A stretch of DNA of 64,000 nt from the NCBI GenBank assembly GCA_019422105.1, contig JAHZDZ010000001.1:83751-147750 (forward strand), in the 5' to 3' direction. This document shows, in pieces, positions 8,892 to 18,384 of this stretch. Each line of letters opens with the position of its first letter. Positions within the stretch are counted from its first letter, which is position 1. The position numbers were made by a program, and so were the translations under genes. Origin of the DNA: Bacillota bacterium. Its GTDB lineage: Bacteria > Bacillota > Clostridia > Lachnospirales > Anaerotignaceae. The notes beneath the pieces are model-generated. The model was given only the letters and a program-made list of their open reading frames with translations, was not told the origin of the DNA and searched no databases.

Positions 8892-10073
8892 TTAGTCTCT
8901 TAATGATAAATAACGATATTTTTCGCCGGCATCTTTTGTCTCGTCAACCTTGATAAGGTCTGTAAATACAGATGTCAGGCTTTCTACTGTAACGTCCCTG
9001 CCGCCTAAGCCGTAAACGTAGTTAATTACTTCAGGGTAAAGCTTCGCGTTATAAAGAGCGTTTTTCACCTCAGCGCCAACAGGTCCGCACTGAGCGTTAA
9101 AGCTCTCTGTCCTGTCCATACAAGCAACTACCTTCACATTTTTCAGAGCTTCTGCGATTTCCTCAGCTGGGAAAGGACGGAATAATCTGATTTTTAATAC
9201 GCCGACTTTTTTGCCCTCTGCTCTCAAGTTGTCACAAGCTTCCTTTGCAGTTCCTGCAGCAGATCCGATGATAACCATAGCATAATCAGCATCGTCTAAT
9301 TTATAGGATTCAAATAAGCCATATTCCCTTCCGGAAACCTTAGCAAATTCTTTGGATACTTCCATAGTAACGTTCTTAGCATTCTTTAAACCCTCAAGCT
9401 GGCCTCTCTTTGCTTCCATGTAGTAAGCAGGAGTAGCGTATGGGCCTACAGCCATTGGCTGCTCTGCGTTTAAGAGATAGTTTTCAGGCTCATATTCGCC
9501 AACAAAGTTCTTTACAATGTCGTCTTCCAGAAGTTCAATATTTTCAACAGCATGGCTTGTGATGAAACCGTCCTGGCAAATCATGATTGGCAGTCTTACG
9601 CTCTTGTGCTCTGCAATCCTGTATGCCATGATAAAGTTATCATATGCCTCCTGATTGTTCTCGGAATAAATCTGAATCCATCCGGAATCCCTTGCACCCA
9701 TGGAGTCTGAATGGTCAGCATTGATGTTGATTGGTCCTGACAGAGCTCTGTTTACAAGAGCCATAGCGATTGGAAGTCTGTCGGAAGCCGCTACGTAAAG
9801 CTCTTCCCACATCAAAGCCATACCGCAGGAAGATGTAGCTGTTAATGTTCTTGCGCCGGCTGCTTCAGAACCGATACAAGCGCTCATTGCGCTGTGCTCG
9901 CTCTCAACAGGAACAAATACAGTATCTACCTTGCCGTCAGCAACAAAAGAAGAAAAATACTGTGGAATTTCTGTTGAAGGAGTGATTGGGTAAGCTGCCA
10001 TAACGTCTGGGTTAATCTGTCTCATTGCATTAGCGACAGCCTCGTTACCTGATAATCTTTCTCTGATTGACAT
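8892..10073 (-). CDS. porA: Pyruvate:ferredoxin oxidoreductase, alpha subunit
   Basis: The alpha subunit forms the pyrimidine-side half of the ThDP site. The 393-residue sequence has the family hallmarks AAYPITPSTEIPQYFSSFVA, VESEHSAMSACIGSEAAGAR, TATSSCGMALMWEELYVAAS and NRALSGPININADHSDSMG. These closely match the Thermotoga maritima PorA family, as far as I recall it. It starts immediately after porD (adjacent coordinates), which suggests tight translational coupling. With the other three subunits it oxidises pyruvate with CoA to acetyl-CoA, CO2 and reduced ferredoxin. Confidence 0.93.
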   Translation of the reverse strand: MSIRERLSGNEAVANAMRQINPDVMAAYPITPSTEIPQYFSSFVADGKVDTVFVPVESEHSAMSACIGSEAAGARTLTATSSCGMALMWEELYVAASDRLPIAMALVNRALSGPININADHSDSMGARDSGWIQIYSENNQEAYDNFIMAYRIAEHKSVRLPIMICQDGFITSHAVENIELLEDDIVKNFVGEYEPENYLLNAEQPMAVGPYATPAYYMEAKRGQLEGLKNAKNVTMEVSKEFAKVSGREYGLFESYKLDDADYAMVIIGSAAGTAKEACDNLRAEGKKVGVLKIRLFRPFPAEEIAEALKNVKVVACMDRTESFNAQCGPVGAEVKNALYNAKLYPEVINYVYGLGGRDVTVESLTSVFTDLIKVDETKDAGEKYRYLSLRD

Positions 10074-10379
10074 TTATTTTCCCTCCTTTGAAAATTCGAT
10101 TGCACCAAATGGGCAAGCTTTAATACAGATACCGCATCCTTTGCAGTGCTCGAAATCGAAATCCAATCTCTTCATATCCTTTACAGGGATAGCGCTGTCC
10201 GGACAAGCAGGTACGCAAAGTAAACATTGTTTACATTTATCTTCAATAAATACTGGAGTTTCTACTCTCCACTCACCTGTGTTAAAAAGTTCGGATGTTC
10301 CGCCTGCGTATACGTTGCAAGCTTCGTCCAAATCTTTCCAGGAAATAGTTTCGGTAATTTTTGTGATATCAGTTGCCAT
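10074..10379 (-). CDS. porD: Pyruvate:ferredoxin oxidoreductase, delta (ferredoxin-like) subunit
   Basis: This 101-residue subunit carries two [4Fe-4S] clusters that pass electrons to ferredoxin. The two cysteine motifs are CKQCLLCVPACPDSAI and CKGCGICIKACPFGAI, in the standard 2x CxxCxxCxxxCP arrangement. The N-terminal half (ITETISWKDLDEACNVYAGG) is the usual PorD/VorD lead-in. Two bases separate it from porC. Confidence 0.93.
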   Translation of the reverse strand: MATDITKITETISWKDLDEACNVYAGGTSELFNTGEWRVETPVFIEDKCKQCLLCVPACPDSAIPVKDMKRLDFDFEHCKGCGICIKACPFGAIEFSKEGK

Positions 10380-10381
10380 GA

Positions 10382-10954
10382 CTATTTCACCTCCTGTAAT
10401 GCTAATCTTAACGCTTTCATATTGCCCTCTACAACCTCTGGCTTGGAAGCAAATTTATGCTTGAAGCTTCCTTCCATTTCCTCAAGGAATTTATCCTCAG
10501 GCATGATTCCGCTTACCTTTACAATAGATGCAAGCATTGGAGAGTTAGGGAAATATTTTCCTAAAGCCTCAATGGAAACCTTTCTTGCATCAATTGTGTA
10601 TACTCTTCCTTCATAGCCTTTGAGATGTTTCTTAATTTCATCCTTAGATTTTTCTGTATTGATAACGATAGCGCCGTCCTTGGATAATCCTTTTGTAACA
10701 TCTACAGAGTCGAGTAATGTTTCATCAACAACTACTACAAAGTCCGGCTCATAAATGTTGGAATGTACCCTGATCTGTTTGTCGCTGATTCTGTTGTATG
10801 CTGTAATAGGTGCACCCATTCTCTCTGGGCCGTACTCTGGGAAGCCCTGAACAAATTTGCCAGTATTAAAAGCAACATCTGCTAATAATAAAGCAGCAGT
10901 TTTAGCACCCTGGCCACCGCGTCCGTGCCATCTGATTTCTAATGTTTCCTTCAC
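10382..10954 (-). CDS. porC: Pyruvate:ferredoxin oxidoreductase, gamma subunit
   Basis: The gamma subunit helps bind CoA. The product (190 residues) starts KETLEIRWHGRGGQGAKTAA, the typical N-terminus of the family, and includes EYGPERMGAPITAYNRI. I choose a GTG start at 10954 because AAAGGAG lies eight bases before it. The longer open frame to 11044 adds unrelated sequence. It is first in the porCDAB operon; about 500 bases separate it from the activase gene upstream. Confidence 0.9.
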   Translation of the reverse strand: MKETLEIRWHGRGGQGAKTAALLLADVAFNTGKFVQGFPEYGPERMGAPITAYNRISDKQIRVHSNIYEPDFVVVVDETLLDSVDVTKGLSKDGAIVINTEKSKDEIKKHLKGYEGRVYTIDARKVSIEALGKYFPNSPMLASIVKVSGIMPEDKFLEEMEGSFKHKFASKPEVVEGNMKALRLALQEVK

Positions 10955-11460
10955 ATCCACCACTCCTTTTCTTTGATAAACGAAACTTATGAGAAACAGC
11001 TCAAGTCCGAGCCTGTGCAGTTGATTCCCGCCGCGGGATATCAAAAGAACAGTTTATAATCCGGGATTTCTCCCAAATCCCCTTGTCATGAAGACCCAGG
11101 CTTTTGCTATTTCCTTTTGCAGCCATCTCTCCTAAAAATATGTAAAGCAAACGGCTCGGATAAAATCCTGAAATATCCACGCCATCCGCATCAAGGGCTT
11201 CACTGTTACTATAACTATAAGACAAAATATGATAAATATATATGTGTAATATCCATAAACTTTTCTGTTTCTCCAAAAAACACATCTGTATATAGAACAC
11301 TGTATACATTTATTTGTATTCTTATTATCCACCCTTATGAATCAAAAATCAAGTATTTAATTCAATAATTTTTATTTTTCCCGATTGTTACAAATTTGAC
11401 TATCAAAATTTATGACTTTTGTAAAACCCCATCCAGATACCACCAGCAGATTCTATTTAT
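10955..11460. other. Upstream region of the por operon
   Basis: About 500 AT-rich bases lie between the activase stop and porC. They should hold the por promoter, but I could not pick a convincing -35/-10 pair. No gene or strong hairpin is recognised; the open frames lack family resemblance. Confidence 0.4.
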
Positions 11461-12357
11461 TTACCTGAAATCTGCAATTCCTACTCCTGTTTTTATGATA
11501 ATTTCTTTTAGCTCCTTCATCTCTTCCTCTGACGGCGTGTCAAATGATGCGGAAGGCAGGGAAAGTCCCAGAGATTCATACTTCGCTTCCCCATAATTAT
11601 GGTAAGGCAAAAGCTCCATTTTTGCATCAGGCAGGTAAGTATGCACAAATTCCGCCGTCTCCCTTATATTCCCTGCGTCGGCATTGACACCTTTGATAAC
11701 CGGCACGCGCACAACCACAGGAATCTGCAAATCCTTAAGCTTTTTGATGTTTTCCAGTATTTTCTGGTTGGAAACACCTGTAAACTCCTTATGCTTTTCA
11801 TTATCCATATGCTTGATATCCACAAAAAGCAAATCGAGCATCTTCAAAACAGGCTTTACTTTGTCAAAATCAAAATAAGCGGAGCTTTCCATGGCCAGGC
11901 TGATGCCCATATCATAAAGCTTTTGGGCTAATTCTGTTAAAAAATCTACCTGCATGGTGGCCTCCCCGCCGGAAAAGGTGACGCCGCCGCCGGAATTTCT
12001 GAAAAACAGCACCTGATTTTTGATTTCATCCACAATGCTGTCTACGCTTCGGTACTCCACAAGATTTTTTCTGGCATGGTTCAAACAGGCTTCCACACAC
12101 CTTCCGCAGCTGATGCATTTTTCCCTTTCCAGATTTAAGTCAATGCCGATGCCCTGAGGACAGACACTGGCGCAGAGACCGCAGCCAACGCAGTGCTCTT
12201 TATAGTATGCCACTTTAAACTTTGTATCCAGCCCTTCCGGGTTAGAGCACCATTGACAGTGAAGCGGGCACCCTGCCAAAAAAACAGTAGTGCGGATTCC
12301 GTCACCGTCATTGACAGAAAAATTCTGTGCCTGCAAAATGTATCCCTTCATACTCAT
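11461..12357 (-). CDS. Glycyl-radical-enzyme activating protein (radical SAM)
   Basis: This enzyme uses S-adenosylmethionine and a [4Fe-4S] cluster to abstract hydrogen from the conserved glycine of its partner enzyme. The 298-residue protein has the radical-SAM motif CPLHCQWC after GDGIRTTVFLAG. It then carries an inserted ferredoxin-like domain with two clusters (CVGCGLCASVCPQG and CISCGRCVEAC), the layout of activases for non-PFL glycyl radical enzymes. Next comes GGGVTFSGGEA. The start has AGGAGG upstream. It follows the glycyl radical enzyme gene on the same strand, about 335 bases downstream, and is almost certainly its activator. Confidence 0.92.
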   Translation of the reverse strand: MSMKGYILQAQNFSVNDGDGIRTTVFLAGCPLHCQWCSNPEGLDTKFKVAYYKEHCVGCGLCASVCPQGIGIDLNLEREKCISCGRCVEACLNHARKNLVEYRSVDSIVDEIKNQVLFFRNSGGGVTFSGGEATMQVDFLTELAQKLYDMGISLAMESSAYFDFDKVKPVLKMLDLLFVDIKHMDNEKHKEFTGVSNQKILENIKKLKDLQIPVVVRVPVIKGVNADAGNIRETAEFVHTYLPDAKMELLPYHNYGEAKYESLGLSLPSASFDTPSEEEMKELKEIIIKTGVGIADFR

Positions 12358-12483
12358 AACTTTCTCCTCCTGTCGCCGTTATTCAGCGCCTGCCCTATAT
12401 TTATACTATGTGAAAGCTCTGGAAAATAGTACAGGCCCTACGCTCTGATATTGAGACTGCAAAACGGCATATTGATAAAAAAA

Positions 12484-12529
12484 GCCCGATTTTATGACAA
12501 ACAGGCCAACAGCCTTCTTAAAATCGGAC
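12484..12529 (-). terminator. Terminator-like hairpin between glycyl radical enzyme and activase
   Basis: The minus strand forms GTCCGATTTTA...TAAAATCGGGC (one mismatch, 24-base loop with further pairing), followed by seven T. It lies about 160 bases after the enzyme's stop and before the activase. It may lower activase expression relative to the enzyme. Confidence 0.65.
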
Positions 12530-12691
12530 TTATCCTGCATCTAAACCGGCAAATGCCCGTTTTTTTCTTTTGGTTTTCACCCACGCAGTATAGATACGCT
12601 ATAGAAAAGGTTAAGAAATCTCAAGCCTCTTCATTTTTGAGACACGGCGCAGCTGTGATAATGCCGCGCCATGTCCTTTTGTTTCTTTTTC

Positions 12692-15070
12692 TCAGTAAGA
12701 TTTATGCGCTGTTCTTGCAATAATTGCATCCTGCAATGTTCTGGAAAGATTTACAAACTGTGTGCTGTAACCGGCTACACGAACAAGCAAATCCTTGTAA
12801 TCCTCCGGTTTCTCCTGTGCCTTGCGCAGTGTCTCCGTTGATACCGTGTTAAACTGCACATGGAAAGCGCCAAGGGAGAAGAAAGTCTGTATCATTGCCC
12901 CCAGGTTTGCTTTGCCCCTCTTTGTGTCAACCAGCTCCTGGCTGAGACGGAGATTTAAAAGTGTTCCGCCGGAATGGATTTCCTGATTGATTTTTGCTGC
13001 GGAACGCATAGCAGCCAAAGGTGTTGAGGTATCTGTGCCAACGAATGGAGAAACACCCTCACTGATTGGCTCCTTCGCTTTACGTCCGTCAGGGGTAGCG
13101 CCAAGTACCTTACCTGTTGGAATATAATTGGAAATTCCCATGAACGCGGAGTTAAATGGAGAGCCAAAAATATCTTTGTACTGGTGTACCTCTTTGTAGA
13201 AGAAGTTAGCGATTTCAACTGCAATTCTGTCTACATAGTCGATATCGTTGCCATATTTCGGAACAGCCTGCACCATAGCGCGAAGCTCGTCAAAGCCCTC
13301 CCAGTTAGCGGCCATTGCCTTTTCCAGGGTAGCCATATCCGTTACTTTATCTTCAAATACAAGCTTCTTGATGACTGCCAGGGAATTTGCACAGACTGCA
13401 AGGCCGATGCCTGTCAGTACAGGACCGATATTGTATTTTGCGCCGCCCTTGGAAAGATCCTTGCCCTTGATCATGCAGTCTTCCATACAGGAGGACAAAA
13501 ATGGCCTTGGAACCATTTCCTGATGCAGCTTCTGGCAAATCAGAATACTTGTTACGGATTGTTTGATTAAATATGCAAATTGTTTGTAGAACGCCTTCTC
13601 AACCGCCTCATAGCTTGTAAAGCCTGTAGCGTTTACCTCAGGAAGCCCCATCAGTTCATCTCTCAGACGGCTCTTGCCTTCATTCAAAGCAAACTCTAAA
13701 GCCGCCGCAAAGTTTACGTTAACAGCAGAGGTCATCTCACCTGTTTTGCGGAAATGAGGAACAACACAGCCACAGTTTGACCAGTCTCTTGCATCCTCAG
13801 GCTCATAGCCGGCATTGATAAGCATTTCGTAGCCTGCCTTATCGCTGTGGATTGCAGGGAAGCCCGTTCCGTCTGCTACCAGGTCTGTCACTGCCTCCAT
13901 AAATTCATCCGGGCAGTCAGCATGAACACGCACGCTTAATCCTGGCTGATGTGTTTTTACATCCCCCGTTGCCTTCAGGCACATTAAGGTAATATCGTTT
14001 GTCGCGTCAAAGCCGTCTCTTGTTTTTCCGCCTACTGTAAGGTTCTGGAACTGATTGTAGCCTGCAAAGAAATCAGCAGTGTTGGCGGAAATTGTCCATA
14101 CCCATTCGGAGTATTTCAGCCACAGGGACTCAATAAGCTCCTGCGCAAAATCTGCCGTGATTTTTCCCTCTTCCTTGTCCTTTTTATAGTATGGATACAT
14201 ATACTGGTCAAAACGGCCGGGATTTAAAGCCAGAGGGTTCTCGGAAATAATACCGCCAAGCTGTGTAAACCATACAAACTGAATCGCTTCATAAAAAGTC
14301 TTTGGAGGATTCTCAGGAACAGTCTCACAGTTTGCAGCAATCTGAAGAAGCTCCTGCTTTCTTGTCTCATTCTTTTCCTCAGCAGCCATTCTTCTGGCTT
14401 CCTCCGCATATCTGTTTGCAAAACGGATAATGCCCTTGGAGGTCAGAATAATAGATTTATAGAAATGAATCTTTTCAATATCCTCGGATGAGGTGTAGTC
14501 AAGCTCCGCAAGATGCGCTTCCGCTTCCCTGATAATGCCGCCAAAGCCCTTTACGAACAACACATCCTGATAGTCCGGCGTAATTTCACCGATAGCCTGC
14601 CTCCATTTGGAGTCGCTGTCGATAAAGCCTGTGTCAACACCCATGTGCTTTGTCTCCTCCGGCGCCTGTGCCAGAAAAGCCTCCTCCAGAGATTTGTCTT
14701 TCCAATATGGGAAAATCTCCTTGCGGACAAATTCTCTCTGCTCATCCGTCATCACATAAGGATCCTGCGGACGTGTTGCAAAATTGTCCATTTCTTTGTC
14801 AACCCAAAGCCAGGAAAATTCAGGCGTCAGAATACCGCATTTGCGGAACTCGCCGATAGCGCCTACAATCAGCTCACCCTCAAAAATATTTACGGCCAGC
14901 TCATTGCATGTGTCGTAGAAAGCCTGCGCCCTTCTGATTTCCACAGGCTGACCTTCTGTTCTCTTGTGGGATTCTGTCCAGATACGTGCTCTCTCGTAAG
15001 AAATAGCAGGCTTTGCGTTTACATAGTTAAGGCGAGCATTTTCTATTCTCTGTGTTATACTCATATTCAA
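12692..15070 (-). CDS. Glycyl radical enzyme of the pyruvate formate-lyase superfamily, substrate unknown
   Basis: This 792-residue protein belongs to the decarboxylase/dehydratase branch of glycyl radical enzymes. The glycyl motif RVAGYSTQF places the radical glycine at residue 767, 26 residues from the C-terminus. The thiyl cysteine lies in NCGCVVPHF, most likely Cys435, with a second Cys at 433. In dehydratases and in 4-hydroxyphenylacetate decarboxylase the residue two after the cysteine is usually Glu (GCVEP). In X-succinate synthases and PFL it is a small polar residue. Here it is Val, so I do not assign a substrate. No HpdC-like small subunit is nearby. An in-frame TTG at 15070 has AAGGAAGG nine bases upstream; ATG 15064 is the alternative start. 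Neighbours are an XRE-cupin regulator upstream and the activase downstream. Confidence 0.9.
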   Translation of the reverse strand: MNMSITQRIENARLNYVNAKPAISYERARIWTESHKRTEGQPVEIRRAQAFYDTCNELAVNIFEGELIVGAIGEFRKCGILTPEFSWLWVDKEMDNFATRPQDPYVMTDEQREFVRKEIFPYWKDKSLEEAFLAQAPEETKHMGVDTGFIDSDSKWRQAIGEITPDYQDVLFVKGFGGIIREAEAHLAELDYTSSEDIEKIHFYKSIILTSKGIIRFANRYAEEARRMAAEEKNETRKQELLQIAANCETVPENPPKTFYEAIQFVWFTQLGGIISENPLALNPGRFDQYMYPYYKKDKEEGKITADFAQELIESLWLKYSEWVWTISANTADFFAGYNQFQNLTVGGKTRDGFDATNDITLMCLKATGDVKTHQPGLSVRVHADCPDEFMEAVTDLVADGTGFPAIHSDKAGYEMLINAGYEPEDARDWSNCGCVVPHFRKTGEMTSAVNVNFAAALEFALNEGKSRLRDELMGLPEVNATGFTSYEAVEKAFYKQFAYLIKQSVTSILICQKLHQEMVPRPFLSSCMEDCMIKGKDLSKGGAKYNIGPVLTGIGLAVCANSLAVIKKLVFEDKVTDMATLEKAMAANWEGFDELRAMVQAVPKYGNDIDYVDRIAVEIANFFYKEVHQYKDIFGSPFNSAFMGISNYIPTGKVLGATPDGRKAKEPISEGVSPFVGTDTSTPLAAMRSAAKINQEIHSGGTLLNLRLSQELVDTKRGKANLGAMIQTFFSLGAFHVQFNTVSTETLRKAQEKPEDYKDLLVRVAGYSTQFVNLSRTLQDAIIARTAHKSY

Positions 15071-15189
15071 TCACCCATTCCTTCCTTAATATAGATACAT
15101 CCATAACAGAAATTAATAGGCTTTTCCAAACTGTCAAAATGCCGATAAACCGAAATCCTTCTGCCATTTTGACAGGCTTTTTTCAAAAC

Positions 15190-15747
15190 CTATTTTTTGT
15201 AATAAATCAGCATACATATCCTTGTTTTTCCCTTGTATGCGTTCTTGTAGGTATGCGTTTTGTCCGCCAGATACCTGATAGCGCTTCCCTCGTCTATGAT
15301 ATATTCCTCCTCGTCGCCAACCTTGACGGAAAGAATGCCCTCATAAACGATAACAAATTCTTCTGTACCCTCTGAATGGGGTACGGACTCGGAAAGACTG
15401 CCCTCATCCATTTCAATATAAAGCATTTCAAATCCCCTGGCATCCTCAAAAGGAAACACAGGATACAGCCTGAAATGACCTTCATCGCTCAAAAGGGGCT
15501 TCACATCACTGTGCCTGATTATCTTTGTGCCGACAATGGGCTCCTCCACAAGAGAGGTAAAAGAGATATGAAGACCTGTGGCAATTTTCCACAGTGTAGC
15601 GATAGTCGGACTGGATTCTCCTCTTTCTATCTGTCCAAGCATGCTTTTGGACACGCCAGTCAATTCTGATACATTATCAAGGCTTAATTTTCTGTCTTTT
15701 CTCAGCTTTTTGATATTTTCTGATATAATACTGCTCATTTCGTCCAT
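15190..15747 (-). CDS. XRE-family regulator with C-terminal cupin domain
   Basis: The 185-residue protein has an N-terminal helix-turn-helix (LSLDNVSELTGVSKSMLGQIERG, about 15-65) and a C-terminal cupin barrel (VPHSEGTEEFVIVYEG, then IDEGSAIRYLADKTHTYKN). Such two-domain repressors respond to small molecules bound in the cupin and often control adjacent catabolic genes. Its position directly upstream of, and in the same direction as, the glycyl radical enzyme suggests it regulates that enzyme. The start is ATG 15747, with GGGGGA seven bases upstream. Confidence 0.85.
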   Translation of the reverse strand: MDEMSSIISENIKKLRKDRKLSLDNVSELTGVSKSMLGQIERGESSPTIATLWKIATGLHISFTSLVEEPIVGTKIIRHSDVKPLLSDEGHFRLYPVFPFEDARGFEMLYIEMDEGSLSESVPHSEGTEEFVIVYEGILSVKVGDEEEYIIDEGSAIRYLADKTHTYKNAYKGKTRICMLIYYKK

Positions 15748-15762
15748 TTTATTGTCCCCCAA

Positions 15763-16417
15763 TTAATTAATCGCTAAAACGCACATTTTTAAAAATCATC
15801 GCTTTTAGCATATCATTTGATAATTGCAAAGTCAATAATATAGGCGTATTTCTGGACAAAACCGGGCTGCCCGCCTCAAAAACCCCCGAAGTTTTTCACT
15901 CCGTCACCGACGATTTTTTCCAAGCCACCCTTCGGCACTGTCTAAAACCGTTGTGAATCAACATCTTGCAGATTTCCGACTGCCTTGCTGAAAAAATGTT
16001 TTTCGCCTGAGCAGCGTTTCCTCCATCCGTTATGTTGAGTAAAATTCTCTTTAAAGGTTCTTTATAACGCACATCCTAGTATTAGAGTAACACCCTTATG
16101 TCTAAAAGTCAATACAGAACAAGATGTATTTTTCCATATTTTTCTCACCTGGAATTTAGGCAATTTTACGAATTGCACACTGTAAAAAATGCGAAATAAC
16201 GTTCTCCGTATTTCCGAGCGTTATTTCGCACAAAATGTGCGTCTGCATCTGAAACTTTTAAAAAAGTATTAACTTACTTAAAAAATTCTTTCATTCCCGC
16301 TGCATCTGTTGACATAATATGGTGTGCGGCTGTTATAATGATAAAAAGTCCTATGCCGTGAACAGGGAAATTATTCGTATAAATTCTGATTTCCCCGCAT
16401 AGCATTTATAAACGTAC
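15763..16417. other. Gene-free region between XRE-cupin and VanY-like genes, with a 12-bp hairpin
   Basis: Divergent promoters are expected here. The clearest structure is a perfect 12-bp inverted repeat, TGCGAAATAACG (16190-16201) and CGTTATTTCGCA (16219-16230), with a 17-base loop. There is no T-run after it on the plus strand, so it looks more like an operator or RNA structure than a terminator. No gene recognised. Confidence 0.5.
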
Positions 16418-16495
16418 ATGAGTTGTCCCATGCGACAAGTATACTTGCCGCTTTCTATTTGGCTCTTCACTTCCAAAAATAAAAGGAGGAATACC

Positions 16496-17890
16496 ATGAA
16501 AATAAATTTTCCAAAAAAAATTGCTGCCCTCTCCTTAACAGCGGCACTTTCCATATCCGCAGGCAATGCTGTGTATGCCTTTGATACAACACTTTCGGAC
16601 AATAATCTTATTCTTGTGAATAAAGAGCACCCTCTTGATAGAAACGATAAGGCCAATGATTTAGTGGAGTTGGACGGCTCTATATCCAAAACGAAAAACA
16701 GTATTTTAATGCGGCAGGATGCCGCCGACGCTTTTCTTTCCATGTATCAGGATATGGAAAAGAGCGGCGTGGAGGTTAGTGCTGTCAGCGGATACCGAAG
16801 CTTTTCTTATCAGACCGGTTTATTCAGCAATGAAATTGATAAACAGCTTGCATCCGGCAAGGATTATAACAGCGCTTATCAAAAAGCCGGAAGCGTTGTG
16901 GCCCCTCCCGGAAACAGTGAGCATCAGTCGGGCCTCGCCCTGGATGTTTCCGGCAATGGTTCCCTGACAGAGAAATTTGCCGATACCCCCGCCGGAAAAT
17001 GGCTTGCGGAAAACTGCTGGAAATACGGCTTCATACTCCGCTATCAGCAGGAAAAGAAAGCCGTTACAGATATTATCTACGAGCCATGGCACTTTCGATA
17101 TGTAGGCGTTCCTCACGCTTACTACATGCATGAAAATAATTTAGCTTTGGAGGAATACATCGCCTTGCTGCAAAAAGAGGGAAAGCTTGCCGTCAAAGTA
17201 CATGACAATATCTTCGATATTTACTATACAGCAGACACCTCCAAAGAATATGACAACATCGTTTCCATTTCCTCCGATAATACCGGCGGCTATATTATCA
17301 CCTGCTCCGCTGCATCCCAAAAGGAAACGGAAAAGGAAGAAGCAGATAAGCCTATGGTGCTTCCTCTTGAAAAAGTAAGCTCAGAGGAAAAGCCGGCTGA
17401 TAGAGAGGAAGGAAAGAAAATAGGTACTGCGCAGGAGCAGGAAACAAAAGCTGTGACTGAACCGGCGGAACAGAAAAAAGAGGCTGCCGCTTTAGAAGAC
17501 AATAAAAAAACAGAAGAAAAGACTTCCTCTGTAGCGCTGATACTGCCGGATGAAAAGATAACAAAAACTGCTTTTATACAGCTGGTCGAAGATAAAACAG
17601 GAGCCATTATATTAAATGCCGCAGGCATCCCAAAGGATGAGCTCATTACCCGCCAGGAAGCAATCCGAATCCTCTCCCCTCTTGTAGACAGCGATAAACT
17701 GAAATGGGTTCACTTTCAGGATATGGAGGACATTTCCATAAGCTGTATACAGGATATTCAAAAGTTTTATGCGTTAGGTCTTATTATAGATAATGGGGAT
17801 ACGATGTTTTATCCAAACGAAGAAATAACCGCAAGCGAGGCGAACAAATTAATCTACAGCGTCAATAACTATAACAGCGCACAGAAATAA
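16496..17890 (+). CDS. Secreted D-alanyl-D-alanine carboxypeptidase (VanY/M15B) with SLH-like tail
   Basis: This 464-residue protein has a signal peptide (KINFPKKIAALSLTAALSIS, cleavage near AYA-F). Its M15B peptidase domain trims the terminal D-Ala of peptidoglycan stems. Zinc and catalytic motifs are SGYRSF, SEHQSGLALDVS (SxHxxGxAxD) and EPWHFRYVG. After residue about 280 comes a low-complexity Glu/Lys linker, then a C-terminal region (ITRQEAIRILSPLV...FYPNEEITASEANKLI) that looks like S-layer homology repeats and could hold the enzyme on the cell wall. The start is ATG 16496 with AAAGGAGGA just upstream; the in-frame extension to 16418 has none. Confidence 0.88.
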   Translation: MKINFPKKIAALSLTAALSISAGNAVYAFDTTLSDNNLILVNKEHPLDRNDKANDLVELDGSISKTKNSILMRQDAADAFLSMYQDMEKSGVEVSAVSGYRSFSYQTGLFSNEIDKQLASGKDYNSAYQKAGSVVAPPGNSEHQSGLALDVSGNGSLTEKFADTPAGKWLAENCWKYGFILRYQQEKKAVTDIIYEPWHFRYVGVPHAYYMHENNLALEEYIALLQKEGKLAVKVHDNIFDIYYTADTSKEYDNIVSISSDNTGGYIITCSAASQKETEKEEADKPMVLPLEKVSSEEKPADREEGKKIGTAQEQETKAVTEPAEQKKEAAALEDNKKTEEKTSSVALILPDEKITKTAFIQLVEDKTGAIILNAAGIPKDELITRQEAIRILSPLVDSDKLKWVHFQDMEDISISCIQDIQKFYALGLIIDNGDTMFYPNEEITASEANKLIYSVNNYNSAQK

Positions 17891-18126
17891 CATCGTCAAA
17901 AAATCAAAATCAAGAGCAGAGTTCACACCTGCAATTCTTTCAAAAGATTTAACCTCATTTGCAAAGTATCGTGTAAAGTTCCTTTTTGAGATAACCACAG
18001 TTTGTCGTTATGGCTCAACACCATAGTTACCGTGTAAACTCATCTGAACCCCTGAACCATGGAGCCGCGCAGGCATGCAGTGTTTCATCATTTTGCGAGG
18101 TCAATGATAGGATTTCTGCACATATT

Positions 18127-18156
18127 AAGGCGTTTCCGAAAATTCGGAAACGCCTT
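18127..18156. terminator. Bidirectional terminator (14-bp perfect stem)
   Basis: AAGGCGTTTCCGAA and TTCGGAAACGCCTT pair perfectly around AA. The plus strand continues TTTCTCTC. It separates the convergent VanY-like (+) and DUF896 (-) genes, and lies ten bases past the latter's stop. The 236 bases between it and the VanY stop hold nothing I recognise. Confidence 0.75.
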
Positions 18157-18165
18157 TTTCTCTCT

Positions 18166-18366
18166 TTATTTTCTTTTCTCCACCTTACGGATAGACCCAT
18201 CCGCCTCTTTGATATAAACCTGCTCCATCATACCCGTCATTTTTTCACGGAACTCCTTGAGATACTGCTTCCTAAGCTCGTCCCGCTCTTTTTCCTCCTC
18301 CGCAGTCAGGCCTATTGTTTTTGCCTTGTGTGCCAAATGGTTAATCTTATCCAATAACTCTCCCAT
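18166..18366 (-). CDS. DUF896 / UPF0291 (YnzC-like) small protein
   Basis: This 66-residue protein shows the characteristic pattern INHLAHKAKTIGLTAEEEKERDELRKQYL, an alpha-helical hairpin typical of the DUF896 family found across Firmicutes. The biochemical function is not established. It shares the strand with the ZIP gene 18 bases upstream and is probably co-transcribed. Confidence 0.9.
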   Translation of the reverse strand: MGELLDKINHLAHKAKTIGLTAEEEKERDELRKQYLKEFREKMTGMMEQVYIKEADGSIRKVEKRK

Positions 18367-18384
18367 TGTCTCCTCCTTCCAAAA

